Positions 1-8,530 of a stretch of DNA of 64,000 bases are shown here, one piece after another (position 1 is the stretch's first letter; the number at the start of each line of letters is the position of its first letter). Source of the DNA: SCGC-AG-212-J23 sp036406675. GTDB lineage: Bacteria > Pseudomonadota > Gammaproteobacteria > Burkholderiales > SG8-39. The translations under genes and the position numbers were made by a program. The stretch is taken from contig DASXAO010000084.1 of assembly GCA_036406675.1 (NCBI GenBank), positions 1-64,000 of the forward strand. Reading direction: 5' to 3'. The notes under the pieces are model-generated. The model searched no databases. It saw only the letters and a list, made by a program, of their open reading frames with translations, and was not told where the DNA came from.

Positions 1-2
1 CC

Positions 3-746
3 GACGGGCCCTACATCCAGGTCGCGGCGCGCTACTCCTCGAATTATCCGAATTGCGGCCCGAACGACATGTACTGCTCGGTGATCCCGCGCGCGCTGTG
101 GCATTCGGTCGGGCAGCGGACCTTGTCGCTCGCGACCTGGCTCAACAAGCCGTACTCGCGCGGTCAGGTGAAGCTCAAGAGCCCGCAGTGGGACGAGGAG
201 CCCACCGTCGAGGTCAACATGCTGTCGGACCATCGCGACCTTGAGCGGCTCAAGTACGGGCTGAAATGGGTGCTCGCCACCTACGACCGCGAGCCGCTCA
301 AGAGTGCGGTGCGCGAGGTGTTCTCCACCGGCTGGAACCGGCGCTCGCAGATCGTCGCGCTGGTGTCGCCGAAGTCGAAGGCGATCACCGGCGCGGTGAG
401 CGCGCTGCTCGACATGGCCGGGCCGTTCCGCAAGAACGTGATCGAGGGGATCATGTTGGGCGAGGACATCCGTGCCAAGATCGCGGCCGGAGGCGACGCC
501 GCGGTCGAGGAGCACGTGATGCGACACACGCTGTCGATCCGGCATCTGTCCTGCACCTGCCGCATGGGGCGCGACGACGACCCGACGACGGTGACCGACA
601 ACCAGGGGCGCGTACGCGGCGTCGCGGGATTGCGCGTCGCCGACACCTCGCTGTTCCCCTGCGTGCCGCGCGCCAACACCAACATCCCCGTCATCATGAC
701 GGCGGAGAAGGTGGCGGATGCGGCGGTCAACACGCCCCGGAACTAG
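3..746 (+). CDS. GMC-family oxidoreductase, C-terminal part (5' truncated by window edge)
   Basis: An open frame runs in from the window edge at base 3 and ends at TAG 744-746, giving 247 codons. The C-terminus carries the GMC hallmark: a conserved His region (HLSCTCRMGRDD), then RVRGVAGLRVADTSLFP and NTNIPVIMTAEKVAD. In the family these residues form the FAD-proximal active site that oxidises alcohols or sugars. The motif reads CTCRMG where many relatives have GTxRMG. The FAD-binding N-terminus is outside the window, so the substrate cannot be guessed. Confidence 0.85.
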   Translation, partial: DGPYIQVAARYSSNYPNCGPNDMYCSVIPRALWHSVGQRTLSLATWLNKPYSRGQVKLKSPQWDEEPTVEVNMLSDHRDLERLKYGLKWVLATYDREPLKSAVREVFSTGWNRRSQIVALVSPKSKAITGAVSALLDMAGPFRKNVIEGIMLGEDIRAKIAAGGDAAVEEHVMRHTLSIRHLSCTCRMGRDDDPTTVTDNQGRVRGVAGLRVADTSLFPCVPRANTNIPVIMTAEKVADAAVNTPRN

Positions 747-926
747 CGGGACGGGCACGATCAAGCGATGCAGGGTTGACCTGAAACCCCTCCGCGTTAG
801 ACTGATTGTTCTCGCGTCGTAAGAACGATAACGCTCGACGCGAGCACGGGAAGGTTTCGCGCCAGAGAGCCGGATCACGGCCGGGCGTATCCGGGCCAGG
901 ACGGCCCACGATCTGGGAGCACCGAC

Positions 927-1949
927 ATGACCCTTCGCACGGGAATGATGGCCTTCGCCCTCGGGGCGCTGGCGCTCGCAATCGACGCGCGTCTCGCCGA
1001 CGCGGCGGAGCCGATCCTCCTCAAGTACGGCGACCCCGGCCCGCCGACGGCGTCGATCCACACCCAGGTGATCGATCCTTGGTCCAAGAAGGTTTCCAAG
1101 GAGTCCGGTGGCACCCTCAATGTGGAGGTGTTCCAGGGCCAGACGCTAGTGTCGATGCGCAACGCCTACGATCGTGTGCTCAACGGCGTCGCCGATTTCG
1201 CCTTCTGCATCGTCGGCCCGATCTCGACGCAGGTCCCGCGCACGACGGTCGCCACCCTGCCGTTCGAGGCGGAAAGCGCGCACGAGGCCGGGCTTGCGCT
1301 GCAGCGGCTGAACGAGAAGGGCGTGCTCGGCGACGAATGGTCGAAGGTCAAGCCGATCGCCTTCGGCGTGTTCGCCAACATGTCCTTCCATACCCGGGAC
1401 AGCATCGAGCGGATGGATGACCTCCACGGCAAGAAGCTCAGCGTGCAGGGGCGGGTCGCGGCACAGACCGTGGAGGCACTCGGCGGAACGCCGATCACCC
1501 TCGCGGTGACCGAACTGTACCCGAGCCTGCAGCGCGGCGTGATCGATGGCGTGGCCATCGGCTGGCCGGCGACCGTATCGTTCAAGCTCCACGACATGGT
1601 CCACCATCACCTGCGCGAATCGCTCGGCGGCGAGGGCGCGATGATGATCATGAACAAGGACACCTACGCGCGGCTCTCGGGCAAGGCGAAACAGGCGATC
1701 GATGGCAACATCGGGACGGTCTACACCAACCTGTTCAATAAGGTGATCGACGACACCGAGCGCCAGAACTTCGGCATCCTGGAGAAGAGCAAGGACCAGG
1801 AGATTCACCGTCTCACCGCCGACGAGCGGGCGCGCTGGAAGGCCAAGATCGCGAACGTGGTCGCCGAGTGGGCGAAGGCGACGCCGGACGGCGACAAGGT
1901 CCTTGCCGGGTTCCGCAAGGAGATCGCCGCGATCCGCGCCGGATCGTAA
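927..1949 (+). CDS. TRAP transporter solute-binding protein, DctP family
   Basis: 340 residues with an N-terminal signal peptide (about residues 1-27, ending ADA-AEP). The body reads as a DctP periplasmic binding protein: an early LKYGDPGPP strand, the segment DDLHGKKLSVQGRVAAQTVEALGGTP, and the ELYPSLQRGVIDG signature that precedes the ligand-contact region. Such proteins deliver carboxylates to a DctQM permease. No DctQ or DctM gene lies nearby, so it is an orphan here or works with a distant permease. The 180 bases upstream hold no gene. The gene converges on the minus-strand ATPase gene, stop to stop 8 bases apart. Confidence 0.9.
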   Translation: MTLRTGMMAFALGALALAIDARLADAAEPILLKYGDPGPPTASIHTQVIDPWSKKVSKESGGTLNVEVFQGQTLVSMRNAYDRVLNGVADFAFCIVGPISTQVPRTTVATLPFEAESAHEAGLALQRLNEKGVLGDEWSKVKPIAFGVFANMSFHTRDSIERMDDLHGKKLSVQGRVAAQTVEALGGTPITLAVTELYPSLQRGVIDGVAIGWPATVSFKLHDMVHHHLRESLGGEGAMMIMNKDTYARLSGKAKQAIDGNIGTVYTNLFNKVIDDTERQNFGILEKSKDQEIHRLTADERARWKAKIANVVAEWAKATPDGDKVLAGFRKEIAAIRAGS

Positions 1950-1957
1950 CGCCGACT

Positions 1958-3478
1958 CTAGAAACCGCCGTCGGGACTGAGGATGGCGGTCGTTTGCGGG
2001 GTGCCCTCGATCGGCACCGCCTCGACCGCGAAGCGCACCGGCGGCGGGCGCACCATGCCTTTGACGCGCATCGGCGTGAGCTGCCCGGCCATCGGCCGCG
2101 CCTCGTCCTCGATTTCGCCGAAGCGGTGCACGCGGAAGAGCGCCTGGCTGTTCGCGAGCACGACGCCGGGCCCGTCGAACTCCGTCCGCGCCGTCGTTTG
2201 CTGGTGGATCAGGATGATGTGCGACGCGACCGGGGACGCGATGGTCGCGGGAAGCGGGCCATGCTCCCGCGCGCGTTTCTCGTCGCTTGCGGGACCGTCG
2301 GTCGTGAGGTCCTGCCGCTCGCGCAGCAGATCGACGCATTCCTGAATGAACCGCGCGGCGCGCGGCCCCTGCTCGAATTCGTTGCCGAGCGCCATCGATA
2401 GCGCGTCGATGACGACCAGCGGCGGCCGCGCGATACGATCGATCGCCGATGCCTCCGGTGGCATCTCGCCGATCGCGTCGCGCGCCGCGCCGATTTTCTC
2501 CCAGCGTTCGGCGATGCGGCACAGCTCCGCTCGCCACGCCAGATAGTCCTCCGGAATCCGGCGGCGCACCGAGAACGGCGCGCGGTCCTGGCCCCAGCCG
2601 CATTCGCCGTGCCGGAGCTCGGTTTCGATCGCGCTGAGCCGAAGGGCGACGTCGTCCGCGCCGTCCAGCGCATACCACACGACCGGGCGGTGGCTCACGG
2701 CACGGCCTTGCCATGGCGCGCCCATCGCCACGTGCGCCGCGAGATCGAGCACGAGCGTGGTCTTGAACGCATCGAAGGCACCGTAGACGACCGAGATCCC
2801 GTGTTCGCGCATCAACCCTTCCACCAGCATCGGCGGCGAGTGGGCGACGGCGCCGGCGCTGCCATAGAGCTCGGCGCCGGGATCGCGTTCGCGCGCCAGA
2901 AGCTCGCGCGCCTCGCGCAGCGTCCGGACGTGGAACACAAGTTGTTCGTGCTCCTCGATCGCGGCGATGACGCCGGACCCGTCCGGCCAATGGAAATCGT
3001 CGGGGACGTTCGGCGACGCCTTGGCGACGAGGCTGCGCGGCAGCCTCGCCCGGAGCTCCGGAGTCCATCGTTCCGGCAGCAGCAGCGTCGCCGGCACGAG
3101 AAAGTAGATGCTGCCGTCGTGGCTGACGGTCAGCAGAGTCGGCGGGCGGGGAAGGGAAGGATCGTCGCGCAGCCTGAGGAAGCGCACGCGCCCCGTGCCC
3201 GAGAGGTCGCCGGCCTCGTCCAGCACAAGGTCGCCGCATCTTTGCAGCCGGGCCCAATCGCTCTCTACCGGCCCGACCGCCGCCTGTTCGCTCGCGCCGG
3301 TCTCCGCCGGGTGCGAAGGTGCGGCGCGACGGTCCGGCCAGGCGATCTCCGGCTCGACATCGATGTCGAACAGCGGCTCGCGCCGCTCCGAACGGAATCC
3401 CGGCAAACCGAAGCGGCCGCGCAGCCCACGCGACCGTCCGCTATGCAGCCCCTCGCTCGATCTCATGTGCGCCGCCAC
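1958..3478 (-). CDS. RepA/AAA_25-like RecA-fold ATPase
   Basis: 506 residues from a GTG start (3478); an ATG four codons in (3466) is equally possible. The N-terminal ~220 residues are of unknown nature. From about residue 228 comes a RecA-fold module like plasmid RepA helicases (AAA_25): Walker A GAFDAFKTT followed by LDLAAHVAMGAPWQGR, Walker B PPLVVIDALSMAL, and a sensor-like HIILIHQQTT. The Walker A is atypical (F-K-T rather than G-K-S/T), though FK variants are known in this family. The sequence shows a nucleotide-binding fold; helicase or replication roles are inference. No plasmid or phage genes surround it. Confidence 0.75.
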   Translation of the reverse strand: MAAHMRSSEGLHSGRSRGLRGRFGLPGFRSERREPLFDIDVEPEIAWPDRRAAPSHPAETGASEQAAVGPVESDWARLQRCGDLVLDEAGDLSGTGRVRFLRLRDDPSLPRPPTLLTVSHDGSIYFLVPATLLLPERWTPELRARLPRSLVAKASPNVPDDFHWPDGSGVIAAIEEHEQLVFHVRTLREARELLARERDPGAELYGSAGAVAHSPPMLVEGLMREHGISVVYGAFDAFKTTLVLDLAAHVAMGAPWQGRAVSHRPVVWYALDGADDVALRLSAIETELRHGECGWGQDRAPFSVRRRIPEDYLAWRAELCRIAERWEKIGAARDAIGEMPPEASAIDRIARPPLVVIDALSMALGNEFEQGPRAARFIQECVDLLRERQDLTTDGPASDEKRAREHGPLPATIASPVASHIILIHQQTTARTEFDGPGVVLANSQALFRVHRFGEIEDEARPMAGQLTPMRVKGMVRPPPVRFAVEAVPIEGTPQTTAILSPDGGF

Positions 3479-3626
3479 CGTAGCCCCCTCGCCGAACCGA
3501 TCCCATTATGAATCCGGACCTGACGCTTGCGCGGTGGCCACGGAGTGATCACAGCCCTGTCTTGGACACCTGCGGCCGCATAAAATGTGCACTAGTCAAG
3601 ATGAGGGAACAGAACGGGGGGATCGA

Positions 3627-4031
3627 GTGAAGGTCGTAAGATGCCTGAGTCTGCTGCTGTGCGCGTTCGTGCTCGTGTCCTGCGCGACGGCGCCGGAATC
3701 GGCGAAGGCGCCCGAGCCCAACAAGTACGTCGTGTTCTTTCCGCCCACCGTGACATCGTTGACGCCCGAGGCGCGCGAGATCGTGGTGAGGGCCGCGACG
3801 CACGCCAAGGAGATGAACCCGGCCTATGTCCAGCTCGCGGGCTATATCGGCGACGGCCCCACGGCGCGCACCGATAAGGGGCTGACGGAACGCCGCTACG
3901 CCGCGGTCGAGGAGGCGCTCAGCGCGCAGGGCCTCGATCCCAAGCTGTACCTGCGCGTGCCGCTGGCGGACGAGGTTCCGCTGCCCGCGACCGCCGTGCG
4001 GCGGGTCGAGATCTATCTGATCGCGCGCTAG
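3627..4031 (+). CDS. Small OmpA-like lipoprotein
   Basis: 134 residues from a GTG at 3627, chosen over the upstream ATG at 3585 because it has a purine-rich ribosome site (GGGGGGA) just ahead and opens directly into a lipoprotein signal peptide with lipobox LVSC. The mature part resembles a truncated OmpA/MotB peptidoglycan-binding fold: a YVVFFPP strand, a helix over EAREIVVRAATHAKE, then LTERRYAAVEEALSAQG, which matches the usual LSxRRAxxVxxxL motif. Probably anchored in the outer membrane. The precise role is unknown. Confidence 0.75.
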   Translation: MKVVRCLSLLLCAFVLVSCATAPESAKAPEPNKYVVFFPPTVTSLTPEAREIVVRAATHAKEMNPAYVQLAGYIGDGPTARTDKGLTERRYAAVEEALSAQGLDPKLYLRVPLADEVPLPATAVRRVEIYLIAR

Positions 4032-4062
4032 GCGCGGAAGCGACGGCCGTCCCGGAGGGGGC

Positions 4063-4644
4063 ATGAGATCCGGCAGGCTCGAGGCGTTCAGCGACGGCGT
4101 GCTCGCCATCGTCATCACCATCATGGTGCTGGAGATGAAGGTGCCGCACGGCGCCGACCCGGCCGCGCTCGCGCCGCTCGTGCCGGTGTTCCTGAGCTAC
4201 GTGATGAGCTTCGTGTACGTCGGCATCTACTGGAACAACCACCATCACCTGTTCCACGCCGTGAACCGCTGCAACGGCGCGACGCTGTGGGCGAACCTGC
4301 ATCTGCTCTTCTGGCTCTCGCTCGTCCCGTTCGTGACCGGCTGGATGGACGAGAACCACTTCGCGCCGCTGACCGTGGCCGCCTATGGGACGGTGCTGAT
4401 CGGCGCGGCCATGGCGTACACCATCCTGACGCGCCTGCTGCTGCGCCTGCATGGCCCTCACTCGATGCTCGCCAAGGCGCTCGGCCGCGACTTCAAGGGC
4501 TGGATCTCGCTTGCGATCTACGCCGTTGCCATCGCGCTCGCGTTCTTCTACCCGCTCGCCTCCTGCGCGCTATACGCCCTGGTGGCGGCGATCTGGCTCT
4601 GCCCCGATCAGCGCTTCGAGAAGCTGATCGCCGCTCAGCACTAG
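4063..4644 (+). CDS. TMEM175-family (DUF1211) potassium channel-like membrane protein
   Basis: 193 residues, almost all hydrophobic, with about six membrane segments. The N-terminus has the family signature RLEAFSDGVLAIVITIMVLE; the FSDGV element lines the pore in TMEM175 channels. A HHHLFHAV stretch follows the second helix. Bacterial members are potassium-permeable channels of about 200 residues, so the length fits. Ion selectivity here is inference. It is followed 4 bases later by the isoaspartyl peptidase gene, so the two may be co-transcribed. Confidence 0.85.
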   Translation: MRSGRLEAFSDGVLAIVITIMVLEMKVPHGADPAALAPLVPVFLSYVMSFVYVGIYWNNHHHLFHAVNRCNGATLWANLHLLFWLSLVPFVTGWMDENHFAPLTVAAYGTVLIGAAMAYTILTRLLLRLHGPHSMLAKALGRDFKGWISLAIYAVAIALAFFYPLASCALYALVAAIWLCPDQRFEKLIAAQH

Positions 4645-4648
4645 CCAA

Positions 4649-5533
4649 GTGGCGAAGCGAATCGCCATCGCGGTCCACGGCGGCGCCGGCGTCATGCGCC
4701 GCCTGACTCGAGCGCAGCAATCCATGTATTGCCGGGGGCTCGAGCGCGCGCTGGATGCCGGCTACGAGGTCCTAGCTTCCGGAGGAAAAAGCCTCGACGC
4801 CGTCAGCGCGGCGGTGGTCGAGCTCGAGGACGATTCGCACTTCAACGCCGGCCGCGGCGCCGTGTACACCGCGGCGGGAACGCACGAGCTCGACGCCTCC
4901 ATCATGGACGGAGCGACGCTGCGCGCGGGAGCGGTGGCTGCGGTGAGCCGCATCCGCAACCCGGTGCTCGCCGCGCGCGCGGTGATGGAGAAAAGCCCCC
5001 ACGTGCTCCTCGTGAGCAAAGGGGCCGAGAATTTCGCGCGGCAGCACGGCCTCGCGCTCGTCCTCGCCCGCTACTTCCATACCGAAGCCAGGCTCGCGGC
5101 GCTCAACAAAGGACTGAAGCGCCACCACGGCACGGTGGGCGCGGTGGCGCTCGACCGGGAGGGCAACCTCGCCGCCGCCACCTCGACCGGCGGATACACC
5201 GGCAAGCTTCCCGGCCGCGTCGGCGATTCGCCGTTGATCGGCGCCGGCACCTACGCCGACAACGCGACCTGCGCGGTGTCGGGCACCGGCTGGGGCGAGG
5301 CTTTCATGCGCGTCGCGCTCGCGCACGAGGTTTCGGCGCGGATGCGCCATCGCGGCGAAAGCCTCCTCCAGGCATCCCAGGCCGCGTTGAAATCGTTGAC
5401 CCGGGTCAAGGGCGATGGCGGCCTCATCGCGCTCGACCGGCGGGGGCGCATCGCGATGCCGTTCAACAGCGAAGGCATGCTCCGCGCCTGCGTCGGCGCC
5501 GACGGCCGCCGCGTCGTCGAGATTTGCCGATGA
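4649..5533 (+). CDS. Isoaspartyl peptidase / L-asparaginase (Ntn hydrolase)
   Basis: 294 residues from a GTG start. Plant-type asparaginase features are visible: AVHGGAGV at the N-terminus, NAGRGAVYTAAGTHELDASIMDG in the alpha chain, and the autoproteolysis site HHGTVGAVAL, where Thr about residue 162 should become the N-terminal nucleophile after self-cleavage. Then STGGYTGKLPGRVGDSPLIGAGTYADN binds substrate. The enzyme removes isoaspartyl residues from damaged proteins and can hydrolyse asparagine. Its stop overlaps the next start (ATGA), so translation is likely coupled. Confidence 0.92.
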   Translation: MAKRIAIAVHGGAGVMRRLTRAQQSMYCRGLERALDAGYEVLASGGKSLDAVSAAVVELEDDSHFNAGRGAVYTAAGTHELDASIMDGATLRAGAVAAVSRIRNPVLAARAVMEKSPHVLLVSKGAENFARQHGLALVLARYFHTEARLAALNKGLKRHHGTVGAVALDREGNLAAATSTGGYTGKLPGRVGDSPLIGAGTYADNATCAVSGTGWGEAFMRVALAHEVSARMRHRGESLLQASQAALKSLTRVKGDGGLIALDRRGRIAMPFNSEGMLRACVGADGRRVVEICR

Positions 5534-6690
5534 TCTCGACGCTCGCGATCTACAACTACCGGTCGCTTCGCGACTTCGCGATGTCGCTCGCGGCGCTGAA
5601 CGTCATCACCGGCGCGAACGGCAGCGGCAAATCGAACGTGTACCGGGCGCTGCGCCTGCTCGCCGACATCGCGCAGGGAAGGATCATTCCCTCGCTCGCG
5701 CGCGAGGGCGGCCTGCAGTCCACGCTGTGGGCCGGGCCCGAAGGCTTCGCGCGCTCGGTGAGGAGCGGCGAGCACCCGGTGCAGGGGACGCTGCGCAAGG
5801 CGCCGGTGAGCCTGCGCCTCGGGTTCTCCGGCGACGAGTTCGGCTATGCCATGGACCTCGGCTTGCCGACGCCGTCGAGCTCGGCCTTCGGCCAGGACCC
5901 GGAGATCAAGCACGAATGCATCTGGGCAGGCGAGGTGCTGCGCCCGGCGGCGCTGCTCGTAGAGCGGCGCGGGCCGCTCGTGCGCAGCCGCGCCGGCAAG
6001 GAGTGGATCCCGCTCACGCAGGGGCTCGCGAGCTTCGACAGCATGATGACGCACTGCGCCGACCCGAGGAGCTCGCCCGAGATGCTGATGCTGCGCGAGC
6101 AGATGCGCGGCTGGCGCTTCTACGACCAGTTCCGCGCCGACCTCGAGGCGCCGGCGCGCCAGCCGCAGATCGGTACCCACACGCCGGTGCTCGCGAACGA
6201 CGGCGCCGACCTCGCCGCCGCGCTCCAGACCATCGTCGAGATCGGCGATGCGCGCGCGCTCGCCGACTCGGTCGGCGACGCCTTTCCCGGCGCCTCGGTC
6301 TCGGTCTCGCACCACGAGGGACGCTTCGAGGTCGAGATGCGCCAGCACGGGCTGCTGCGGCCGCTCAAGGCGGCCGAGCTCTCCGACGGCACGCTGCGCT
6401 ACCTGCTGTGGATCGCCGCGCTCCTCACGCCGCGCCCTACGCAGCTCCTCGTCCTGAACGAGCCGGAAACGAGCCTGCACCCGGAGCTCCTGCCCGCGCT
6501 CGGCCGGCTGATCGGCCGCGCGGCCGAGCATTCGCAGGTCCTCGTGGTGTCGCACGCGGCGCGCCTCGTCGCAGCGCTCGAGGAGCTTCCGCGCTGCAAC
6601 TCGGTAACACTGGAGAAGAACCTGGGCGAGACCGGAATCGCCGGCGCCGACCGGCTCGATCGCCCGCGCTGGCAATGGCCGCCACGGTAG
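5530..6690 (+). CDS. AAA family ATPase, RecF/OLD-like (AAA_21 type)
   Basis: 386 residues; the frame is open far upstream, but the ATG at 5530 overlaps the previous stop and starts the domain properly (LAIYNYRSLRDF). Walker A is GANGSGKSN at about residue 31. The ABC-type Walker B reads LLVLNEPETSLHPELLPAL, with Asn where many relatives have Asp but with the catalytic Glu retained; the D-loop SLHP is intact. A VVSHAARLV switch follows. Such stand-alone ATPases are often of unknown role; no partner nuclease is adjacent. Confidence 0.8.
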   Translation: MISTLAIYNYRSLRDFAMSLAALNVITGANGSGKSNVYRALRLLADIAQGRIIPSLAREGGLQSTLWAGPEGFARSVRSGEHPVQGTLRKAPVSLRLGFSGDEFGYAMDLGLPTPSSSAFGQDPEIKHECIWAGEVLRPAALLVERRGPLVRSRAGKEWIPLTQGLASFDSMMTHCADPRSSPEMLMLREQMRGWRFYDQFRADLEAPARQPQIGTHTPVLANDGADLAAALQTIVEIGDARALADSVGDAFPGASVSVSHHEGRFEVEMRQHGLLRPLKAAELSDGTLRYLLWIAALLTPRPTQLLVLNEPETSLHPELLPALGRLIGRAAEHSQVLVVSHAARLVAALEELPRCNSVTLEKNLGETGIAGADRLDRPRWQWPPR

Positions 6691-7082
6691 AGCTGCGCTA
6701 CGCCTCGCTGCCGAGCGTGTTGCGGTTCGTCGCCGTGCACTACTGGTTCGTGGTGATCGACGAATCCGGCTGCCACCGCTGGGAGATCTGGCAGACCAGG
6801 AATGCCGGTGGGCGCAGCATCGGCCATCTCCACTGCGATTTGAAGCCGCCGGAGGCCAACGTCGGCGGCGGTCCGACGCGCCTGGCGGCCAGGTGGACCG
6901 GCGAGGCGGCCTCGAGGTTGAAGGACGTGCTGGATAGGGCGGAAAGCTACCCGCACTGTCACAAATACTGGTACTGGCCCGGGCCGAACAGCAACACCTT
7001 CGCGGCATGGGTGCTGCGCCAGGCGGGGATCCGCCATGCGCTGAGCCCGATGGCGCTGGGGAAAAGGTATCCTGTGGCTTGA
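6675..7082 (+). CDS. DUF3750-family protein
   Basis: 135 residues; the ATG at 6675 lies 16 bases inside the end of the ATPase gene in another frame. The sequence has HYWFVVIDESGCHRWEIWQ near the start and the strongly conserved YPHCHKYWYWPGPNSNTFAAWVLR stretch (residues ~95-118). The WPGPNSNTF motif with its Cys/His neighbours is what I recognise as DUF3750, which resembles papain-like folds. No biochemical role is established to my knowledge. Read as the last member of the 4.0-7.1 kb run. Confidence 0.7.
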   Translation: MAATVELRYASLPSVLRFVAVHYWFVVIDESGCHRWEIWQTRNAGGRSIGHLHCDLKPPEANVGGGPTRLAARWTGEAASRLKDVLDRAESYPHCHKYWYWPGPNSNTFAAWVLRQAGIRHALSPMALGKRYPVA

Positions 7083-7085
7083 CGC

Positions 7086-7445
7086 ATGAAGCCGCTCGAC
7101 ATGAAGGCAACCGCATTCGCCTTTCTGCTGTGCACGGCCGCCGCGGTGTCGGCCCAGACGCGTGCGCCGACGCCCGAGGAGCAGGCGTTCGCGCGCTTGC
7201 CGCGCGACATCCAGCAGATGCTCTCGAACATGACGCCCGCGCAGGCCATGCAGGCCATCGCGCAGACCGAGCAGCATTCGATCGCGCTCGGCAATCCGCA
7301 GCCGGGGCAGGACCAGTTTCGCAGCACGCTCGGCGCGCTGCTCGCGTCGCCCAACTCGACGTATGTGAGCGGCAGCGCGGGCGCCACCACCTTTCCGCCG
7401 CTCAGTCCGCTCGTCGCGCCTCCGCCGCCGCCGTTCCTGCGCTAA
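7086..7445 (+). CDS. Small secreted protein of unknown function
   Basis: 119 residues, or 114 from the ATG at 7101. The signal peptide is clear (MKATAFAFLLCTAAAVSAQT). The mature part is rich in Gln, Ala and Pro and ends in a proline run (PLVAPPPPPFLR). No recognised domain. It starts 3 bases after the DUF3750 gene. Confidence 0.55.
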   Translation: MKPLDMKATAFAFLLCTAAAVSAQTRAPTPEEQAFARLPRDIQQMLSNMTPAQAMQAIAQTEQHSIALGNPQPGQDQFRSTLGALLASPNSTYVSGSAGATTFPPLSPLVAPPPPPFLR

Positions 7446-7476
7446 ATTCGCGAAAACGATACGGAGGATGAATTCG

Positions 7477-8436
7477 ATGGCTCGTCTGATTGCACTCGTG
7501 CTGTGCAGCCTCTTCCTCGCCGCCGCGAACGCGCAGGAGGCGTACCCGTCGCGCCCGGTGAAGTTCATCCTGCCGTTCCCGCCGGGCGGCGGCACCGACA
7601 TCCTGGGGCGCATCATTGCCGAGCGGCTGTCCGCGAGCCTCGGGCAGCCGGTGGTGACCGAGAACCGCGGCGGCGCGGGCGGCAACGTCGGCGCGGAAGC
7701 CGCGGCGCACTCAGCGCCCGACGGCTACACCATCGTCCTCGTCGCGCCCTCGCTCGCCATCAGCCCGAGCCTGTACTCGAAGCTGAACTACGACCCGGTC
7801 AAGGACTTCTCGCCCATCAGCCTCGTGGCGACGGTGCCGAACGTCATGATCGCCAATCCTTCGGTCGAGGCGAAGAACCTGCAGGAGTTCATCGCGCTGG
7901 CGCGCTCCAGGCCCGGCCAGATGAACTTCGGCTCGGGCGGCGCCGGCACGTCCAATCACCTGGCGGGCGAGCTTTTCAACATCGTCACCGGCGCGAAGCT
8001 CGTCCACGTCCCCTATAAAGGCGTGAACCTCGCGATGCAGGGCGTGCTCGCAGGGGAGATCCAGCTCGTGTTCATCGGCATTCCGGCCGCGCTGCCGCAT
8101 ATCAAGGCGGGCAAGCTGCGTGCGCTCGCGCTGGTCGCGCCGCAGCGCTCGCCCGCGCTGCCCGAGGTGCCCACCGTCGCCGAGGCCGGCCTCAAGGACT
8201 TCGAGGTGACGACCTGGTACGGCGTCCTGGCGCCCGCCGGCACGCCGCGCCCGATCGTTACCCGCCTGAACGGCGAGCTGGTGAAGATCATGCACACGCC
8301 GGAGGTGAAGGAGCGCCTCGCCACCATGGCCACCGACCCGCTCACCAGCACGCCCGAGGAGTTCGCCGCCTACCTCAAGCGGGAAATCGCGAAGTGGGGC
8401 GAGGTCGTGCGCAAGGCGAACCTCAAGGCCGACTAG
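7477..8436 (+). CDS. Bug-family tripartite tricarboxylate binding protein (TctC-like)
   Basis: 319 residues from the ATG at 7477. An ATG also exists at 7468, but the GGAGG site (7463-7467) touches it directly, whereas it lies 9 bases ahead of 7477. After a signal peptide ending NAQEAYP come the Bug hallmarks: RPVKFILPFPPGGGTDILGR, then ENRGGAGGNVGAE, YDPVKDFSPISLVATVPN and VHVPYKGVNLAMQGVLAGEIQLVF. Periplasmic binding of carboxylic acids is the known family role. No TctA/TctB permease is nearby. Its stop codon abuts a 33-bp inverted repeat. Confidence 0.92.
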   Translation: MARLIALVLCSLFLAAANAQEAYPSRPVKFILPFPPGGGTDILGRIIAERLSASLGQPVVTENRGGAGGNVGAEAAAHSAPDGYTIVLVAPSLAISPSLYSKLNYDPVKDFSPISLVATVPNVMIANPSVEAKNLQEFIALARSRPGQMNFGSGGAGTSNHLAGELFNIVTGAKLVHVPYKGVNLAMQGVLAGEIQLVFIGIPAALPHIKAGKLRALALVAPQRSPALPEVPTVAEAGLKDFEVTTWYGVLAPAGTPRPIVTRLNGELVKIMHTPEVKERLATMATDPLTSTPEEFAAYLKREIAKWGEVVRKANLKAD

Positions 8437-8529
8437 AAAAAGGGGTCAGAGGAATTTTCCTGTAACACATTGCCTCGCATACGCGTGGGGCCAGAAGTGT
8501 TACAGGAAAATTCCTCTGACCCCTTTTTC
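8436..8529. repeat. 33-bp perfect inverted repeat between convergent genes (REP/terminator family)
   Basis: Left arm 8436-8468 and right arm 8497-8529 are exact reverse complements, separated by 28 bases. The outer part is an A-tract/T-tract flanking GGGGTCAGAGGAA, so the RNA from either strand forms a long hairpin ending in a T run. It exactly fills the space between the stop codon of the Bug gene and the stop of the next minus-strand gene, which fits a two-way terminator. The GGGGTCAG core recurs at 40550 and 52329. Confidence 0.9.
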
Positions 8530-8530
8530 T

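Noticed and set aside
1146..3257. 703-codon open frame on the minus strand across the DctP and ATPase genes
   Set aside because: It overlaps a well-supported family protein on the other strand and is Arg/Pro-rich with no domain, a usual artefact of high-GC DNA.
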